DNA from: Macrobrachium rosenbergii
Taxonomy: Eukaryota; Arthropoda; Malacostraca; Decapoda; Palaemonidae
Direction: 5' to 3'
Length of the DNA stretch: 64,000 nt
NCBI RefSeq assembly: GCF_040412425.1
Contig: NC_089763.1
Coordinates: forward strand, 59,111,915-59,175,914
The notes below the pieces were generated by a model that was given only the letters and a program-made list of their open reading frames with translations, did not search any database and had not been told where the DNA came from. The translations under genes were made by a program, and so were the position numbers. Below are positions 52,751 through 64,000 of the stretch, piece by piece (position 1 is the stretch's first letter; each line of letters opens with the position of its first letter).

Positions 52751-54869
52751 GGCGCTGTGGCTGAGTGTGCCTTGTAGAGGTCACACTGATGGAGCGATCC
52801 TGAAGGAGTAACGATCCTAATGGGTGGATATGCTGATGAAGTGGAAGTGATCATGAAGGAGCAAACGTCCTTATGGGCAGATAAACTGTCGTTGGCTGTC
52901 TGTATCTCAGGTACAGGTGCAGTGGCTTATATGTGAGGACTATGTCTTGGTGGGACTAGGGTGCCGGTGTGGTCCGGGGAACAACACTAAGAGGCAGTGC
53001 AACCAAACTTCACTGAAGGAACTGGCACTCTGCCCGAGGCAGAGTGTGAGCAATGAGTAAAAGGGAAAGTGGAAAGCAAGCACCTCAGTAACTTAGTCGT
53101 TGGCAGTGCCTCAGATTAGTGGCTCTGTGTTAGGTGAAGCCCTTTGGCTTGCACTCATGGGCGACTAGTTCTAAGAACTGCTCCCTGACATGAGGAAAGG
53201 AAGTCTGCTTCCTGACATGAGGAAAGGAAGGTTTTGGGGTTGCATTAAATGTGTAATTTGGTGCTTGCGGTATATGCACGTCTTGGATAATGGAAACCCA
53301 CTCTTGCATGGCAGTTAATAACTGTTAGTAAATGGTTGTACGTTCTTTTTCAAAATGCATGAGAGCTCACTCCACTGACTGAAGCACTTAATATGAAAAT
53401 AGATATTGGAGACAATTAAAATGAACACAGGCACATATACAAATTTGTGCATTATGTGTGAATGAGTAAGAGGAAGAATTGATGCGGGATCTAAAAAGAT
53501 CAAAATTTGGGTATAAAAAAAAATCATTGCACTTGGCTTTATTAATTAATGGGTTTATTCTCCAATACTTGATTGTTATTATTACTATGCCCTTACTAGC
53601 TGTCTTGGGGGATGATGGAAGAATATTAGTTTTCTTTCTCTCTTGCTCGCTTTCTCTGAGAGCGTATTTGTATGGAACGTACTCGTGGCGTTATTTAATT
53701 TACTCTAATTAATTCTTACAATAATTTACTTTGAAAAATTACGCTTTGTTACTTTTTAAAAGTATACTTTTGACATTTACATAATTTAGTACCTAGTTCC
53801 CATCATGACAAGTTATATGGTGGGAGGGGTTTTCAAATTACTATCAGAATATTTCGTTAGGTTTTACGTTAGGCGAAAAGAAATGGAATTTTGCTTGGCG
53901 AGTGAATGATGAGAAGTGGAACGGAATACGCGGGAGAGAAACAGCTGATGGCTACTGGTGACATCAATCACCTGGTACAACACTTGATCGGTGATTTAAA
54001 ATTTAAAGAAAAGAACACTAAACTTTTCTGACTGAATTATTGGTGCTGATATGCAGAATCGAATTATTTAACTTAAAACATCAATAATGCCTTTACTTTA
54101 CTTAAAAACATCAATAATGCCTTTACTTTACTTAAAACATTAAATGAAATATGAACTGGATATGGCGGTCTTGGAATTGCGGGAGTGAGGCGATGGAATA
54201 CCCATGTGCCGAGCTGCTAGGAGTTGTCACACATATTTTAACAAACTTGAATTTTTGAACTAAACTTTACTGACACAGGAATTGTACACTTCCTCTGCAA
54301 TAACTGTTTTCAAACAATGCACTTAGCTAACTGTTCATGGCTAACATATACAATAAATCCCTGGCAAAGCACTTCCTAATTCTTGAATATCTGTTATTTG
54401 GCATCAACCACACTGCTGCTACTCTGCTTATGATGACACAAAATTTCCCGGGCAGTTATTCTGTGTCACTAACATAAGAACTTTTTGGCGCTCTCACCTT
54501 TATCCTATGATACGATCACTAAAAAATCAGCTACATATCACTTCTTTTAAAACACTTCTTCCCTATCTGCTCCTAACGTATCTTTAATATTACAACAATT
54601 ATAATAACCCTTGCCTTGTTATCTTTAGCTTTGGTTTTGCCACCTTTTATCTTTTGCCTTGCAAATAATGGAATCGAAATATTTTATGATTTATGATATT
54701 CCTCGGTTCATATACCTTCCTAGTCTAGTAATAGCGAAGCTAATTCTCATTACTAATTTGACTAAGAACCTGGTGAGGCCAACTCTGGTATGTTCTGAGT
54801 CCGGTTGGAAGGGTTAAATTAGATTTTGAATGTAATTTGTTCAGAACATAAGCAATAAATGTATTTACT
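52751..54869. other. anonymous DNA (possible leader of gag-pro element)
   Basis: No coding motif recognised. Contains two small tandem duplications: CCTGACATGAGGAAAGGAAG at 53183 and 53211, and a 31-bp unit with CATCAATAATGCCTTTACTT twice at about 54070-54131. If the 54.87-kb repeat is the 5' LTR, this 2.1 kb would be an unusually long leader. Confidence 0.45.
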
Positions 54870-56069
54870 AAGATGATTTACCTTGATATTACATCTGTTT
54901 AACAGGGAATTGGAAGGTTGCCTTTCAGACCAGTCAGGTAGCTTTAAATTGAATTTATTTACAAGCTGAGCAATCAGAAAATTAATATGAAATGGCTGAC
55001 TGAGAAGCAAACCAGGCACATGCAATGTGCAATATAAGTAAGACTATACCTAGCAAATAAATAAATCTGGGAAGGGCTACAGCCCTGAATGAATTTGACA
55101 CACAAATGAAAACCACTGCTGTTGAGACTGGCTGATTTTAGCACAACGTGAACGCAGACAGGGGTCCGGTCATGTGCCCTTGGACCGCTGGTGGTCAGAA
55201 GAGTTTTGCACGTAGCAAGATGGTAGTTAAGCGTCTAAGGCAATTTCATTCACAAGGGCAGGTGCAGAAAACTTGAAGAGCCAGATGACAGGATTCTGGA
55301 AAAGAATTCCAGGTTAGCATTCAGATATACTGACTTTCTCTCACATGAAATTAATTATTCACAATATAGGAAATTATCAATTAGATTTAATTGGCACATG
55401 GTAACACTATGGTGGGAATGCTAATTATTATCACAGAAAAAACTTAATTTAAGCTTGGAACAAGTCATGAGGGCAAATGTGCGTGCTAGGCTGTCAGAAA
55501 CAAAGGGTCTTTGTTTTGGGAGAATGAAAAGTTGGAAATATGGGAAATGGAGAGAAATTCATGAGAAGGAAAAGAGCACTGTCATTACTTGCAACTTCAA
55601 CATGTACCTTATTGCATTTGTGCATGGAGCTTGCTTGCAAAAGATGAATTCCAGCCACAGAAGTCCCAACACGTGGCCAGTGTAACTTGGAGAACAGCAC
55701 CAGTTTAGTGCTGTGGAGGTCTGACACAGAGTGACGAGAGAGGTCAACGAGGCAGCCCATTCGATTTCTAGGGATGGGCACAGGACATCGGTAGATCTGG
55801 GAGGAGCAATAACAACCAGTACAAAGGTTGCAGGGAAATAGGTCTTATAGCTAAGACTAACTAGGGGTCAGCATAGCAGCCCAATTACTGTCCTGACTGG
55901 TCCTTCTTCCCTAATGGCTTTCTGTCCCCCAAAATCATACCATATGGGGTTAGGACGTCAACATTTGTCCTCCCCCCCCTCCCCCCAGTGCAGTGGGGTC
56001 TCCTCCAACCACCATAAAATTTAATTTCCTAGCTATCGGACTGGAGGGACGAATTTTCTAAATACGTGA
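54870..56069 (-). repeat. 1.2-kb direct repeat, copy 2 (probable LTR plus upstream tract)
   Basis: Direct copy of 48462-49632 with scattered substitutions and small indels (for example a 30-odd-base addition near 55496-55530 containing GGTCTTTGTTTTGGGAG). On the minus strand it has the same G-rich tract followed by TGTTGACGTCCTAACCCC (from about 55962). Because the G tract upstream of the LTR start is also duplicated, this copy may be the 3' end of a second element rather than the 5' LTR. Confidence 0.7.
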
Positions 56070-56075
56070 AATATA

Positions 56076-56078
<3 letters not shown>

Positions 56079-56138
<60 letters not shown>
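56079..56138. repeat. (AT)n microsatellite
   Basis: TA tract ending in ATAGATAGATA. It abuts the right 1.2-kb repeat, as the TA array at 48.4 kb abuts the other end of the left one. Confidence 0.97.
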
Positions 56139-56139
<1 letters not shown>

Positions 56140-56410
56140 TAGATATGTATAATTTCATGCTTAGCATATATGAAGGATTATGGTTTCTTTATGTTGTGTA
56201 TGTGTTAATTATCTGGAAGAATAACTGAATAATAAGTAGTAAAAATCCAAGTTTAATTGAATACGGGTTTCATACAGATTTTTCAATTTCAGGTACGTTA
56301 TATGAGGAGCTTGGCTACTGCATGAGGGCAAGAAAAATACGCAAGTATTCCTTCTCATTTCATTTGAAAATAATCTGTAGCAACAAAAGATTTATTTGCA
56401 TGTCAGCACA

Positions 56411-56576
<166 letters not shown>

Positions 56577-56639
56577 GATTATAAGTACATCAACGAGTGA
56601 TTTGTTTACCACATTACCACAGGTGAAAAATAAGAGGCT

Positions 56640-56880
56640 GTGTGTAGGTCCTCACTGGTTTTGACTTTATATCCAAGTCATTGATGAAGACCAATATAAA
56701 AATTATCAAAAAGACTTACATGGAATTTTATATACATATTCGGTATTATCAGGAGGGTTCTTTATAAGTACATTTTTCATTGTTTTCTTGTTCTTAAATG
56801 CTGCATTAATTCCAAAACTCCCAAATAGATGGGGAATTAGCATTAACATAACTCAGAAAACAGTCATAAAATATTCAAAA
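56640..56880 (-). mobile_element. small PLE fragment
   Basis: CCAATATAAAAATTATCAAA, GACTTACATGGAATTTTATA and TTTTTCATTGTTTTCTTGTT align with the GIY-YIG regions at 30.6 and 47.85 kb in the same orientation. Too short to translate well. Confidence 0.6.
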
Positions 56881-57256
56881 TTTGTAAACATATCAGCAAT
56901 GACATAAGAACTTTGAAATTTTACAAAAAAAAATTTATGAAACCTAAACACCTTCAGACAGGGTACAGCTTACAAAAAAAAATAAGTGTAACAATTTACT
57001 ATGGCACACAATTATAATGCCTGAAAAAATATGACAAATTTTGTAATCCATCATAAATAATAACAAAAAATAAAGCAAAACACCATCTGGTATATCACTG
57101 AGGCACTGTATATGATGTGGTGTAATTACCTACAAATCAATCATTGGCCTTCCTTGTTCCCCTTTGAGGGTGCACTCACTTATAACATGCTCGTGCATAA
57201 GCCATGGCACTCACAGCTAGGCACCTAAGGGCACCTACAAATGCACATCCTTCTTC

Positions 57257-58450
57257 CTAGCTGTCTTCTTCCAGATACCCAGTTAGTCCTGGGTAGGGTG
57301 GCACTGGTTTGTTAGTATAGAGTACCAGACTGTCTTCAAGGATGGCATGCATGTGTGCACGGTGATGCTCGCTTAGGGACCTAGAGCGGATATATTGAAT
57401 AACCTCAGCATTGTGCTTTATTTCTGTCACATGATACAGCCCCGAATAGGCAGGTTCGAGTTTGTGCTTCAGAGATGTGCATGCAGAAACGTCTGTCGTA
57501 CCGCATCTGGTATTTCTCATTGGCCCTCAACAGTAGTCTTTGGGTGGTCTGAAAGACTTTGGATCAAGTTGCAAAACATCACCCAGTACTGCTCTATGCC
57601 ATAGAGTGATATTTGTCGAGGGTCCAGGACCACCAAGTAGGGCAGTCTGGCATCTTGCTCATACGTTAGGAAATAGGGTGTGTCCCTAATTGAGTTGTTA
57701 TAGGCTGTGTTGATCACCAGCTCAGCTGTCAACAACAGCGATGGCCATTGGTTCTGGTTGCCTTCCACTATATATTTCAGGATGTTTATCACTTCACAAT
57801 TATGGGACTCGACTATCCCATTGGCTGAAGGCCGATAGGACGTGATCATGACATGACCCATTTTCATGAGGGTCATAAACTCACGTATCACCTGGTTCAC
57901 AGACTCGTCCATTATCACTAACAAGCACTCTAGGACACCCAAACCTACAAACTAAAGTGCGCAGAGCTTCTGCGATTGCACTTGCCGTTTTATCCACCAT
58001 TGCACACGTGTGCATGAAACGCATGAGTGCATCCATGAACACACAAATATACTTGTACTGCCCTTGTACAGAAGGGAGTGGACCCACAACATCCATATGC
58101 ACATGATCAAACTTAACATTCCTTACTGGCCACAATCAAGCCCTAGGAATACATGTTTATGGCTCCTCATCATGTTGCATGTATGGCATTTACTTACATA
58201 TTTAATGACATCCTCATGCATCCCTATCCAGAAAAAAATTTTGCTACTCTTCTTAGGGACCTTACTCACCAGCATAGGGACTAACGTGAATCATATGAAT
58301 GGCTTTTTCAATCAAAGAGTGAGGAAGAACGACCTGGGCCCTCGTATCTCCAGGCCTATCCTCATATCTACAAAGCAAGAAGCTGCCTTTGATAAAGAAC
58401 AAGTCCCATCGCAAATGCACAAAACTCAGGAACTCACTGCTCTCACCCAT
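57257..58450 (-). pseudogene. gypsy integrase, broken
   Basis: Zinc-binding part: LIEKAIHMIHVSPYAGE (58300), then in another frame WIGMHEDVIKYVSKCHTCNM (CHTC, near 58180). Core: HVHMDVVGPLPSVQGQYKY (58108; first catalytic Asp), RVLVSDNGRV (near 57930; second Asp), SYRPSANGIVESHN (near 57820; catalytic Glu in VES). Carboxy-terminal: KLEPAYSGLYHVTEI (about 57475), a GPY/F-like module. The three acidic residues survive but frameshifts near 58130-58260 and 57940-57890 separate the parts. Integrase inserts the cDNA; this copy cannot. Confidence 0.85.
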
Positions 58451-58562
58451 GAAGTTCCCCTTTTCTGTGTCGTGCTCCCAGCTGATTGGTAGTTATTGTT
58501 ATTGTTATTCATAGCATTGCTGGCATGATTCTGGCATCATCCGTGCCACCAACGCTACAACA

Positions 58563-58969
58563 TTACTTTCGTTGTTCTACCTTGCGCTTTGCAGCACACA
58601 TTACAGCTCCCATGACATTCCTGGAGAGATCATCTGCTATCCTATTAATTTTACCTGGTATATGCTTGATTTTTATAATGTTAAACTTTAAAATTCTCTC
58701 GATCCAACGAGCTTGGCGATTTGTTAACTCGCTCTTCTTATACAAATATGTTAACAGGCAGTAATCGGGGAAATCTTTACTTTATGCCCCAGCAAAAAAT
58801 ATTGGTGTCTCTCTAGCATCCATAGAACTGCCAAAGCCTCTTGATCGAAGGCACCATAATTTTTCTCTGCACCTTTTAGTGCTCGTGATGCAAAACAAAT
58901 TAGTCTCTCATGACCTTCATCGTCAATCTGGGAGATTACTCCCCCGATCGCGATATCACTCCCATCCAT
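58563..58969 (-). pseudogene. gypsy RNase H
   Basis: MDGSDIAIGGVISQIDDEGH (first Asp near 58967), RLICFASRALKGAEKNYGAF, DQEALAVLWMLERHQYFLLG (Glu of the triad), a short frame break at about 58750, then YKKSELTNRQARWIERILKF and IKHIPGKINRIADDLSR (last Asp). Normal order and spacing for a gypsy RNase H. It follows RT after about 130 eroded bases. Confidence 0.85.
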
Positions 58970-59103
58970 TGTTACTATAAATTACCAATCGAACCTTGAA
59001 TGAACCAAAAGTTCATTGCTTATGAGGGCATCTTTTAATTTCTGAAAACCTTCTTCCACTGGAAATCAGGTTGCTTCCTTAATGCGTGTAACGGCCTTGC
59101 TAT

Positions 59104-59784
59104 CTACCCAAAATTTTTCATAAATTTATGATAATATCCTGCAAGTCCAAGGAAGCTGGCCACATCCTTTGTGTGATTAGGTATTGGAAATACTTTAATT
59201 GCTATAACTTTATCGGCACAAGGCTTAAGGCCTTCAGGGGTTATGATATGTCCCAAGAATTCTACTTTGGCCTGGAAAAATTTGCATTTCTCTAAATTAA
59301 TTTTCATCCCATTGTGCCTTGAAGCTTCTAAAACCTGTAGAAGATTAGCTGTATGTTCTCCTGCGGTGGCACCTACTATGATGATATCATCCAAATACAC
59401 AAAAACTCCATGTCCTATAATGGAAGCTAAAACTGACATCATTACTCTTGAAAAATGAGCAGGGGCATTTTTTAATCCAAAGGGAAGAAAATTATATTCA
59501 AATAGTCGATTATTTGCTACAAAGGCCATTTTCTCTTTACTTTCCTCATCTAAAGGAATTTGATGATAGCCTGACTTGAGTTGCAACGTGGGTGAAAAAC
59601 TTACTCTTTCTAACTTTAAGCAAAAGCTCTTCAATTGAGGGCAATGGATAGGCATTATCTCTCGTGACAGCATTAACTTTCTATAATCTACACACAATCT
59701 AAGAGAACCATCCTTCTTCGTAACTAAAATGATTGGAAAGGTCCAAGGAGATTCGCTTTCTTCAGTAATACCCTGATCTTGCAA
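59104..59784 (-). pseudogene. gypsy reverse transcriptase
   Basis: A continuous 226-codon open frame: ESPWTFPIILVTKKDGSLRL, CVDYRKL, LQLKSGYHQIPLD, FEYNFLPFGLKNAPAHFSRV, FVYLDDIIIVG (active-site YLDD at about 59390), KFFQAKVEFLGHIIT and VASFLGLAGYYHKF. All palm motifs are present, so this is the best-kept part of the element. Upstream codons to about 59890 (GGFHIETDHPPI, KPYKTPA) continue in other frames and directly follow the zinc-knuckle region, without a protease between. Confidence 0.9.
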
Positions 59785-59891
59785 TTTATTTATTTCATCC
59801 CCGATTACTTGTTAGTGACATGCAGGAGTTTTGTAAGGTTTGGTGCGAATTGGAGGATGATCTGTCTCTATATGAAAGCCACCTTGTGTTC

Positions 59892-60194
59892 TTATATGAA
59901 ACCAGTTCCCAGAATGGCCCTTGGGGTGCTGAGGGGTTGTTGTTTGTTGGTACACTTCTTCCTCCCCTTCCTCTTGTGGGAGGCGGGGGTGGCGTTTGAT
60001 GCGATGTTGTTTTTTGAACTCTTGCTGACTAGATGGTTGGTGGCACTATACTTGTAACAGTGCCATTGTCCGTACAGTGGGCATTGGGCACACATGTGGC
60101 CCTTTCCCCTGCACTGCCAACAGAGTCCCCTTGCTGTGACCACGCTCCCCCCTTCCCCTGGCCCCTCTTGAGCTAGATGGGGCTGGGAGGACAC
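59892..60194 (-). pseudogene. gypsy gag nucleocapsid (zinc knuckle)
   Basis: LCWQCRGKGHMCAQCP is a CX2CX4HX4C knuckle. WHCYKYSATNHLVSKS is a decayed second one. A basic HKRKGRKKC stretch follows. The frame then passes straight into the RT leader, implying a deletion of the protease. On its 5' side the gag frame is cut by the SINE at 60218-60501. Confidence 0.7.
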
Positions 60195-60206
60195 ATTTCT
60201 GTGTCA

Positions 60207-60512
60207 AGTGATGGGTAAAAGTTAAGTATATCTTAGTTTAACCAGACCACTGAGCTGATTAACAGCTCTCCTAGGGCTGGCCAAAAGGATTAGATTTATT
60301 TTTACGTGGCTAAGAACCAAATGGTTACCTAGCAACGGGACCTACAGCTTATTGTGGAATCCGAACCACGTTATAGCGAGAAATTAATTTCTATCACCAG
60401 AAACAAATTCCTCTTGTTCTTCACTGGCCAGTCAGAGATTCGAACTCGCGACCAACAGAGTAGTAGCTGAGAACGGAACCCACTCACCCAGCAAGGAACT
60501 GAGTGATGGATA
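60207..60512 (-). mobile_element. SINE family 1 inserted in gypsy gag, with TSD
   Basis: Full-length reverse-oriented copy (B-box complement GAGATTCGAACTCGCGACCA near 60437) flanked by AGTGATGGRTA at 60207-60217 and 60502-60512, with one mismatch. This shows that the SINE moved after the gypsy element landed. Confidence 0.92.
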
Positions 60513-61193
60513 GTGGCAGTGACAATGGGTGGGGCTAGGACGACACCCTACCCTCCGCTTGTAGTCGTCTCTCTTTGTCCAGCTCCCACTGTGCTGAGGG
60601 AATCATAGTCTCCAAGGGCTGCCCACGACCGATCAAGATCGCAGCTACTGAGATAGGGAGAGCCCTCACCAACATTTGGTTGCAGAATACCACTCTGTCC
60701 TCCGCTGTCTGTTCTGCTTCCAGGGCCAAGCTGTCATAGTCACTCGAAACTCAGGTGACATACTCAGCAGTATTCTCCCCCACTCGTAATTCCAAACTAT
60801 TGCTGCCTTTTTCAGGATGAAGCATCGGATAAGGCCTTGTTTAAATAAGTCCCAATCCTTGTCTTTGCAACCCCATGGCCTTAGCAACTTGGCCACAGAC
60901 CCAGTCATCTTCGCCATGGTCTGTGCAATTCTCTGTGCATTGGTCCAGCCACTAGTCACACTTTCGACAATCTTGAATAAGGCTTCGATCGACATGAAGC
61001 CATCCTCGGGCCTTGAATAATCAAAGTCAGAGATAGGCCATAATGGAATGGGAAGTTTCGTCACTACACTGGCTGGCTCGGGAGGTTGCTTTCCAATCCC
61101 CGATGGAGAACTGAACATTCCATTCCCGCTAATACAGTTCCACGCCAACATAGACGCATTAAGATGGTATACTACTGTTTGTTTCACTGACAT
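60513..61193 (-). pseudogene. gypsy gag, broken
   Basis: MSVKQTVVYHLNASMLAWNC starts at 61193. A capsid-like helical part is present: GFMSIEALFKIVESVTSGWT, AQRIAQTMAKMTGSVAKLLR, DKDWDLFKQGLIRCFILKKA. After a frameshift near 60700 comes ALEAEQTAEDRVVFCNQMLV and RRLQAEGRVSS, which then runs into the SINE. No family domain is certain; the call rests on position before the zinc knuckle and RT. Confidence 0.6.
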
Positions 61194-61505
61194 TCATCTG
61201 GTTTCCGCCCCTCTGCCATCTCTACTCTCTCGATTTCCTGAATTCCTTCCATAACAACCTTTCCCTACTTTTTGCCAGCCCCAGACTAACTTCAACGGCC
61301 TAACTTCTACCGCCTCTCTCTCTCTCATCTTCATTGCTCTCATTTGTGTAGGCTCTCTTGCTCATGGAATTTTATATCATTGTGTCTCAGATTAATATCA
61401 CTCCATGATTAATTATCGGGTTGGCACAAACGCAGTGACTCACTGTTGGCTAATGAGGGATAATTAGAGCATTGTAAAAGAGACCCTGCACCTGACACCA
61501 GAAAT
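61194..61505 (-). other. gypsy leader and possible primer-binding site
   Basis: On the minus strand TGGTGTCAGGTGCAGGG (about 61500-61484) follows a candidate LTR end GGGGTCA (61511-61505) by four bases. A TGGTGTCAG-type primer-binding site is common in gypsy elements. The LTR beyond 61505 has no second copy here for comparison. Confidence 0.4.
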
Positions 61506-61520
61506 GACCCCTCACTGCTG

Positions 61521-62690
61521 AGTCCACTTACTGGACATGCAGAAGTAATACACTGTGCTTAGTTAATAACAGAGAGGTGTATTCTAATGAATCTTACAAT
61601 GGGCATATTTTCTATTGAGTTACTACTAATTAAAAGCATCATGATGGGAAAGGCTCGAGTGGAGAGACATGCAATGCACCAGCGAGATGCTCACCGATAT
61701 GAAAGGGACAAAGCGAACTGTCGCGCCCAAATGAGCACCCTGCGACATTCTCTTCATTTCCTCATACCCCCACTGTTCCATCACTGAAAGAGGTCACTGG
61801 ACGATTCTTTCTCCTGGACATCAAGAACCAATCAGCATCCTGATGTACCGACGCTAAGCGTCCAGCAACATCAGGGGTGTAATGGGGGTTTGGTACCTTA
61901 TGCACCACACATAACTGCTATATGGCACAGTGCCTCTTTTTTCCCATCCATGATCTGTTCACGTGGTCTAAGGATTTCAGGGGGGCACTGCTTAACCCCT
62001 CCAGAATGGGTTATATATAAATATAAATCCAGATTTCATTGCAGGTGTTTTTATAAACTAGTTTTTAAAGTTTCAAACAGCTATTTTGCGATACTTTTTT
62101 TTTTCACTGAGTTGCACTGTCAGCCTTGATCTAAGGAATTGAAGAGCATCAACACGCATGAGTGTGAAAGTAAATTATTATGATTTTTATTACTCATTTG
62201 TTGGGAAGGTGTTGGTTAGTCCATTTAATTCTGTTTCGAGCGACGGGCTGGAGTTCTCATCCTTCTCGTTTCCTTCCTAAAGTGACTCATCACACAACCT
62301 TCTCCATCTAAGCTGATTGACACTTGTTTTGCCTAGGACCAACACACCGTGACAGAATTCTCACGCGGTGGTAACTCTCTTTCAAGAAAATACGTTGTTA
62401 TTAAGAATTTGTTCTCATGTTGAAAACAAACATTCACTATATTAGTAAGAAATGTGTGTGCAAAAATTAACTCAGCGGAAAGGTGGTCAGTGATAAGACA
62501 TGGGTGTAGTTGCATATATTTTACTTTTATCTATCATTATCAACGTATTCATGCTTCTGACGCTGGTGTATGTGTATGATTGGATCATACTAATTTGATC
62601 ATATATATAGTGCTGTATGTTGTTCAAGAGTGAAGCACAATGAAAATCAGAGTGCATTTTGTCTCTCATATTGGATCAGTATACCAATAT
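61521..62690. other. anonymous DNA, may include remnants of a gypsy LTR
   Basis: No gene recognised. The first few hundred bases (to about 62000) may be the LTR of the minus-strand gypsy element; the rest shows nothing. Confidence 0.45.

Positions 62691-62693
<3 letters not shown>

Positions 62694-62777
<84 letters not shown>
62694..62777. repeat. (AT)n microsatellite
   Basis: Pure TA tract of about 42 units. Confidence 0.98.
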
Positions 62778-62781
<4 letters not shown>

Positions 62782-63298
62782 TATTTATTTGCCTGTTGGT
62801 GACTAGTAATGTTACGTTGCTTTTAAATTTATGCAAGAGTGCACAAATAATGTTTTCAAAAGTCTTATGTGTACACAATGAAACTAGTGATTCAAGTATT
62901 TTTATATAGTTTTTGTTTTTAGAGCCTCATGAAATCACGGGAGTTAGCTTAGATGTGCTTATTACCTCAGCCAATCAAATAGGAATGAGATTGTTTACAT
63001 ATTTGTGTATTAGCAGGATACCTCTATAACGGGTTAACAGATCTTGAAGAAACCAGCCAGATATTTTCATTGTTTGACCTTATCAAGATGTTTACTTTTG
63101 GGGGGATTTGACTCGTGCATGTTTCATCTACAAATTTTGTTGGTTTAAATTCTTACCTGTTTGTGGTATATATCCTTTTTTTTTTTTTTTGCATCGATAG
63201 ATTATAAATGCATTGCCATAAAATTCAAGGAGTTGGTGATGCTGCGTCCAGTTATGAGTATTACCCTTGGATGCTCTTATTTTAACTCATGTACATAT

Positions 63299-63441
63299 AT
63301 TGATTTCTGTTACTTCTGGAGGGAAACAGGTAAATTGTTGATTTCTGTCCCTTCTGGAGAGAATACATTAGTTGATTTCTGTCACTTGTGGAGGGAAGCA
63401 GGTACATTTGTTTATTTCTGTCACTTGTGGAGGGAAACAGG
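63299..63441 (+). repeat. minisatellite, four units of about 36 bp
   Basis: TTGATTTCTGTYACTTSTGG, GAGGGAAACAGGT and an A/T-rich spacer repeat four times with substitutions (starts near 63299, 63337, 63373 and 63410). Confidence 0.88.
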
Positions 63442-63539
63442 CTATTCTTCAAATATTCTTGTATATATGTGACAGATCCATCAGACATCCTCAATAATAG
63501 GGAATCTAGGGAGCTGAGTAGTCCAAAGTTCACGTTCTA

Positions 63540-63780
63540 ATCCTAATATTGCTGTCTGGAAGAGCTAGGATTAGTGGGTTTAGGAGCCCCCATAGATGTG
63601 TTTGCTGAGTCATTGGCAGCCATCTGCTTGGTTCTCCCAGATCCTAATGCGGATGAAAAGTGGGCTTGGGACCTGATCGTATGTGCTTGTGTCTGGTTTC
63701 AAGGACATTGTGCGGCAGTAAAATGATCTTCTTGCCTCTGATACTCATTGCCGACCTTTAAACGTTTAAACACTTCATAT
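63540..63780 (+). repeat. probable decapod dispersed repeat
   Basis: GAGCTAGGATTAGTGGGTTT, AGGAGCCCCCATAG, TGCTGAGTCATTGGCAGCCA and CCTTTAAACGTTTAAACACT resemble a dispersed decapod sequence I remember. No second copy lies in this window, so the call rests on recall, not on internal evidence. Confidence 0.35.
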
Positions 63781-63894
63781 TGTTGGATGGAATTACTGTA
63801 ATAGACTTGTCACTACATTTTAGTTGTAAAAATTGCTTTAATGATTGTTAAATATTGTAACCATGAAAAATATTAGACATATCAACTACAAACA

Positions 63895-63938
63895 TCGCTC
63901 CCATAGGGAGGGTAATGCCATCAGTGCGCATATATATT
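63895..63938 (+). mobile_element. 5' fragment of the 327-bp non-autonomous retroposon
   Basis: TCCCATAGGGAGGGTAATGC and CATCAGTGCGC match the first 35-40 bases of the element at 26814. It breaks off at a TA-rich patch. Confidence 0.6.
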
Positions 63939-64000
63939 ATATATATTGTATTCATAAATACATACATACATACGGAAAACCGAGAATCATGGTGCTAGCA

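Larger units (their letters stand above)
57257..61520 (-). mobile_element. gypsy (Ty3-type) retrotransposon, degenerate
   Basis: Minus-strand order: possible LTR edge and primer-binding region (about 61505-61480, TGGTGTCAGGTGCAGGG), gag (61193-60535), SINE insertion (60501-60218), zinc knuckle (60194-60050), RT (59784-59104), RNase H (58969-58563), integrase (58450-57517) and a GPY/F-like end (57520-57257). RT before RNase H before integrase is the Ty3/gypsy order. No 3' LTR is recognisable below 57257 and the 5' LTR cannot be bounded. No protease DTG motif lies between the knuckle and RT. Confidence 0.88.

Noticed and set aside
63299..63441. CRISPR array
   Set aside because: Units are contiguous and diverging, with no unique spacers of constant length, and the genome is eukaryotic.

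Overview
The window looks like intergenic or intronic DNA from a decapod crustacean, most likely a caridean prawn. This rests on the extreme (TA)n microsatellite load, on retroposon families I remember as abundant in prawn sequence, and on arthropod-type LINE, Penelope-like, gypsy and cut-and-paste elements. The species call is inference; no single-copy gene anchors it. I see no intact host gene, no rRNA, no genuine tRNA gene and no CRISPR. Almost everything recognisable is mobile DNA, mostly broken, cut by simple repeats that total about 3 kb of TA tract by my rough hand count.

Layout. 1-4.4 kb: one weak candidate exon, then a 3.6-kb inverted duplication. 4.5-5.2 kb: relic of a LINE reverse transcriptase (-). 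7.5-7.85 kb: tRNA-headed SINE (family 1) with target-site duplication (TSD). 7.94-12.66 kb: DNA transposon with matching terminal inverted repeats (TIRs) and a decayed GGQN-type transposase-like gene, split by a 1.29-kb solo-LTR-like insertion. 13.4-16.8 kb: very long TA tracts, a possible Penelope-like tail and a family-3 SINE. 19.30-25.63 kb: full-length LINE (RRM/zinc-knuckle ORF1; endonuclease, RT and RNase H in ORF2) between perfect 15-bp TSDs. 26.80-27.15 kb: 327-bp non-autonomous retroposon with a perfect 13-bp TSD and a 3' tail like that of the LINE. 27.9-28.5 kb: two family-2 SINE units in tandem. 30.1-32.6 kb: Penelope-like element (-) with RT and GIY-YIG parts. 33.8-41 kb: mostly anonymous DNA with SINE 1, CT/GA/GT repeats, a 55-codon ORF and a decayed coding stretch. 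42-48 kb: a rearranged nest of Penelope-like fragments, inverted repeats and family-2 SINEs, with TA tracts at several junctions. 48.5-56.1 kb: a gypsy-like gag-protease unit (-) without RT or integrase, between 1.2-kb direct repeats. 57.2-61.5 kb: a gypsy element (-) with gag, RT, RNase H and integrase but no visible protease, and a SINE in gag. 62-64 kb: TA tract, a small minisatellite and dispersed repeats.

The parts relate as autonomous and parasitic retroelements: LINE machinery with retroposons that probably use it, Penelope-like RT/GIY-YIG copies, LTR elements, and a cut-and-paste transposon hit later by an LTR element. Nested insertions give relative ages. The most novel-looking items are the TIR transposon carrying a widespread but (to me) unclassified arthropod protein family, the shared LINE/retroposon tail, and TA tracts at the centre of inverted repeats.
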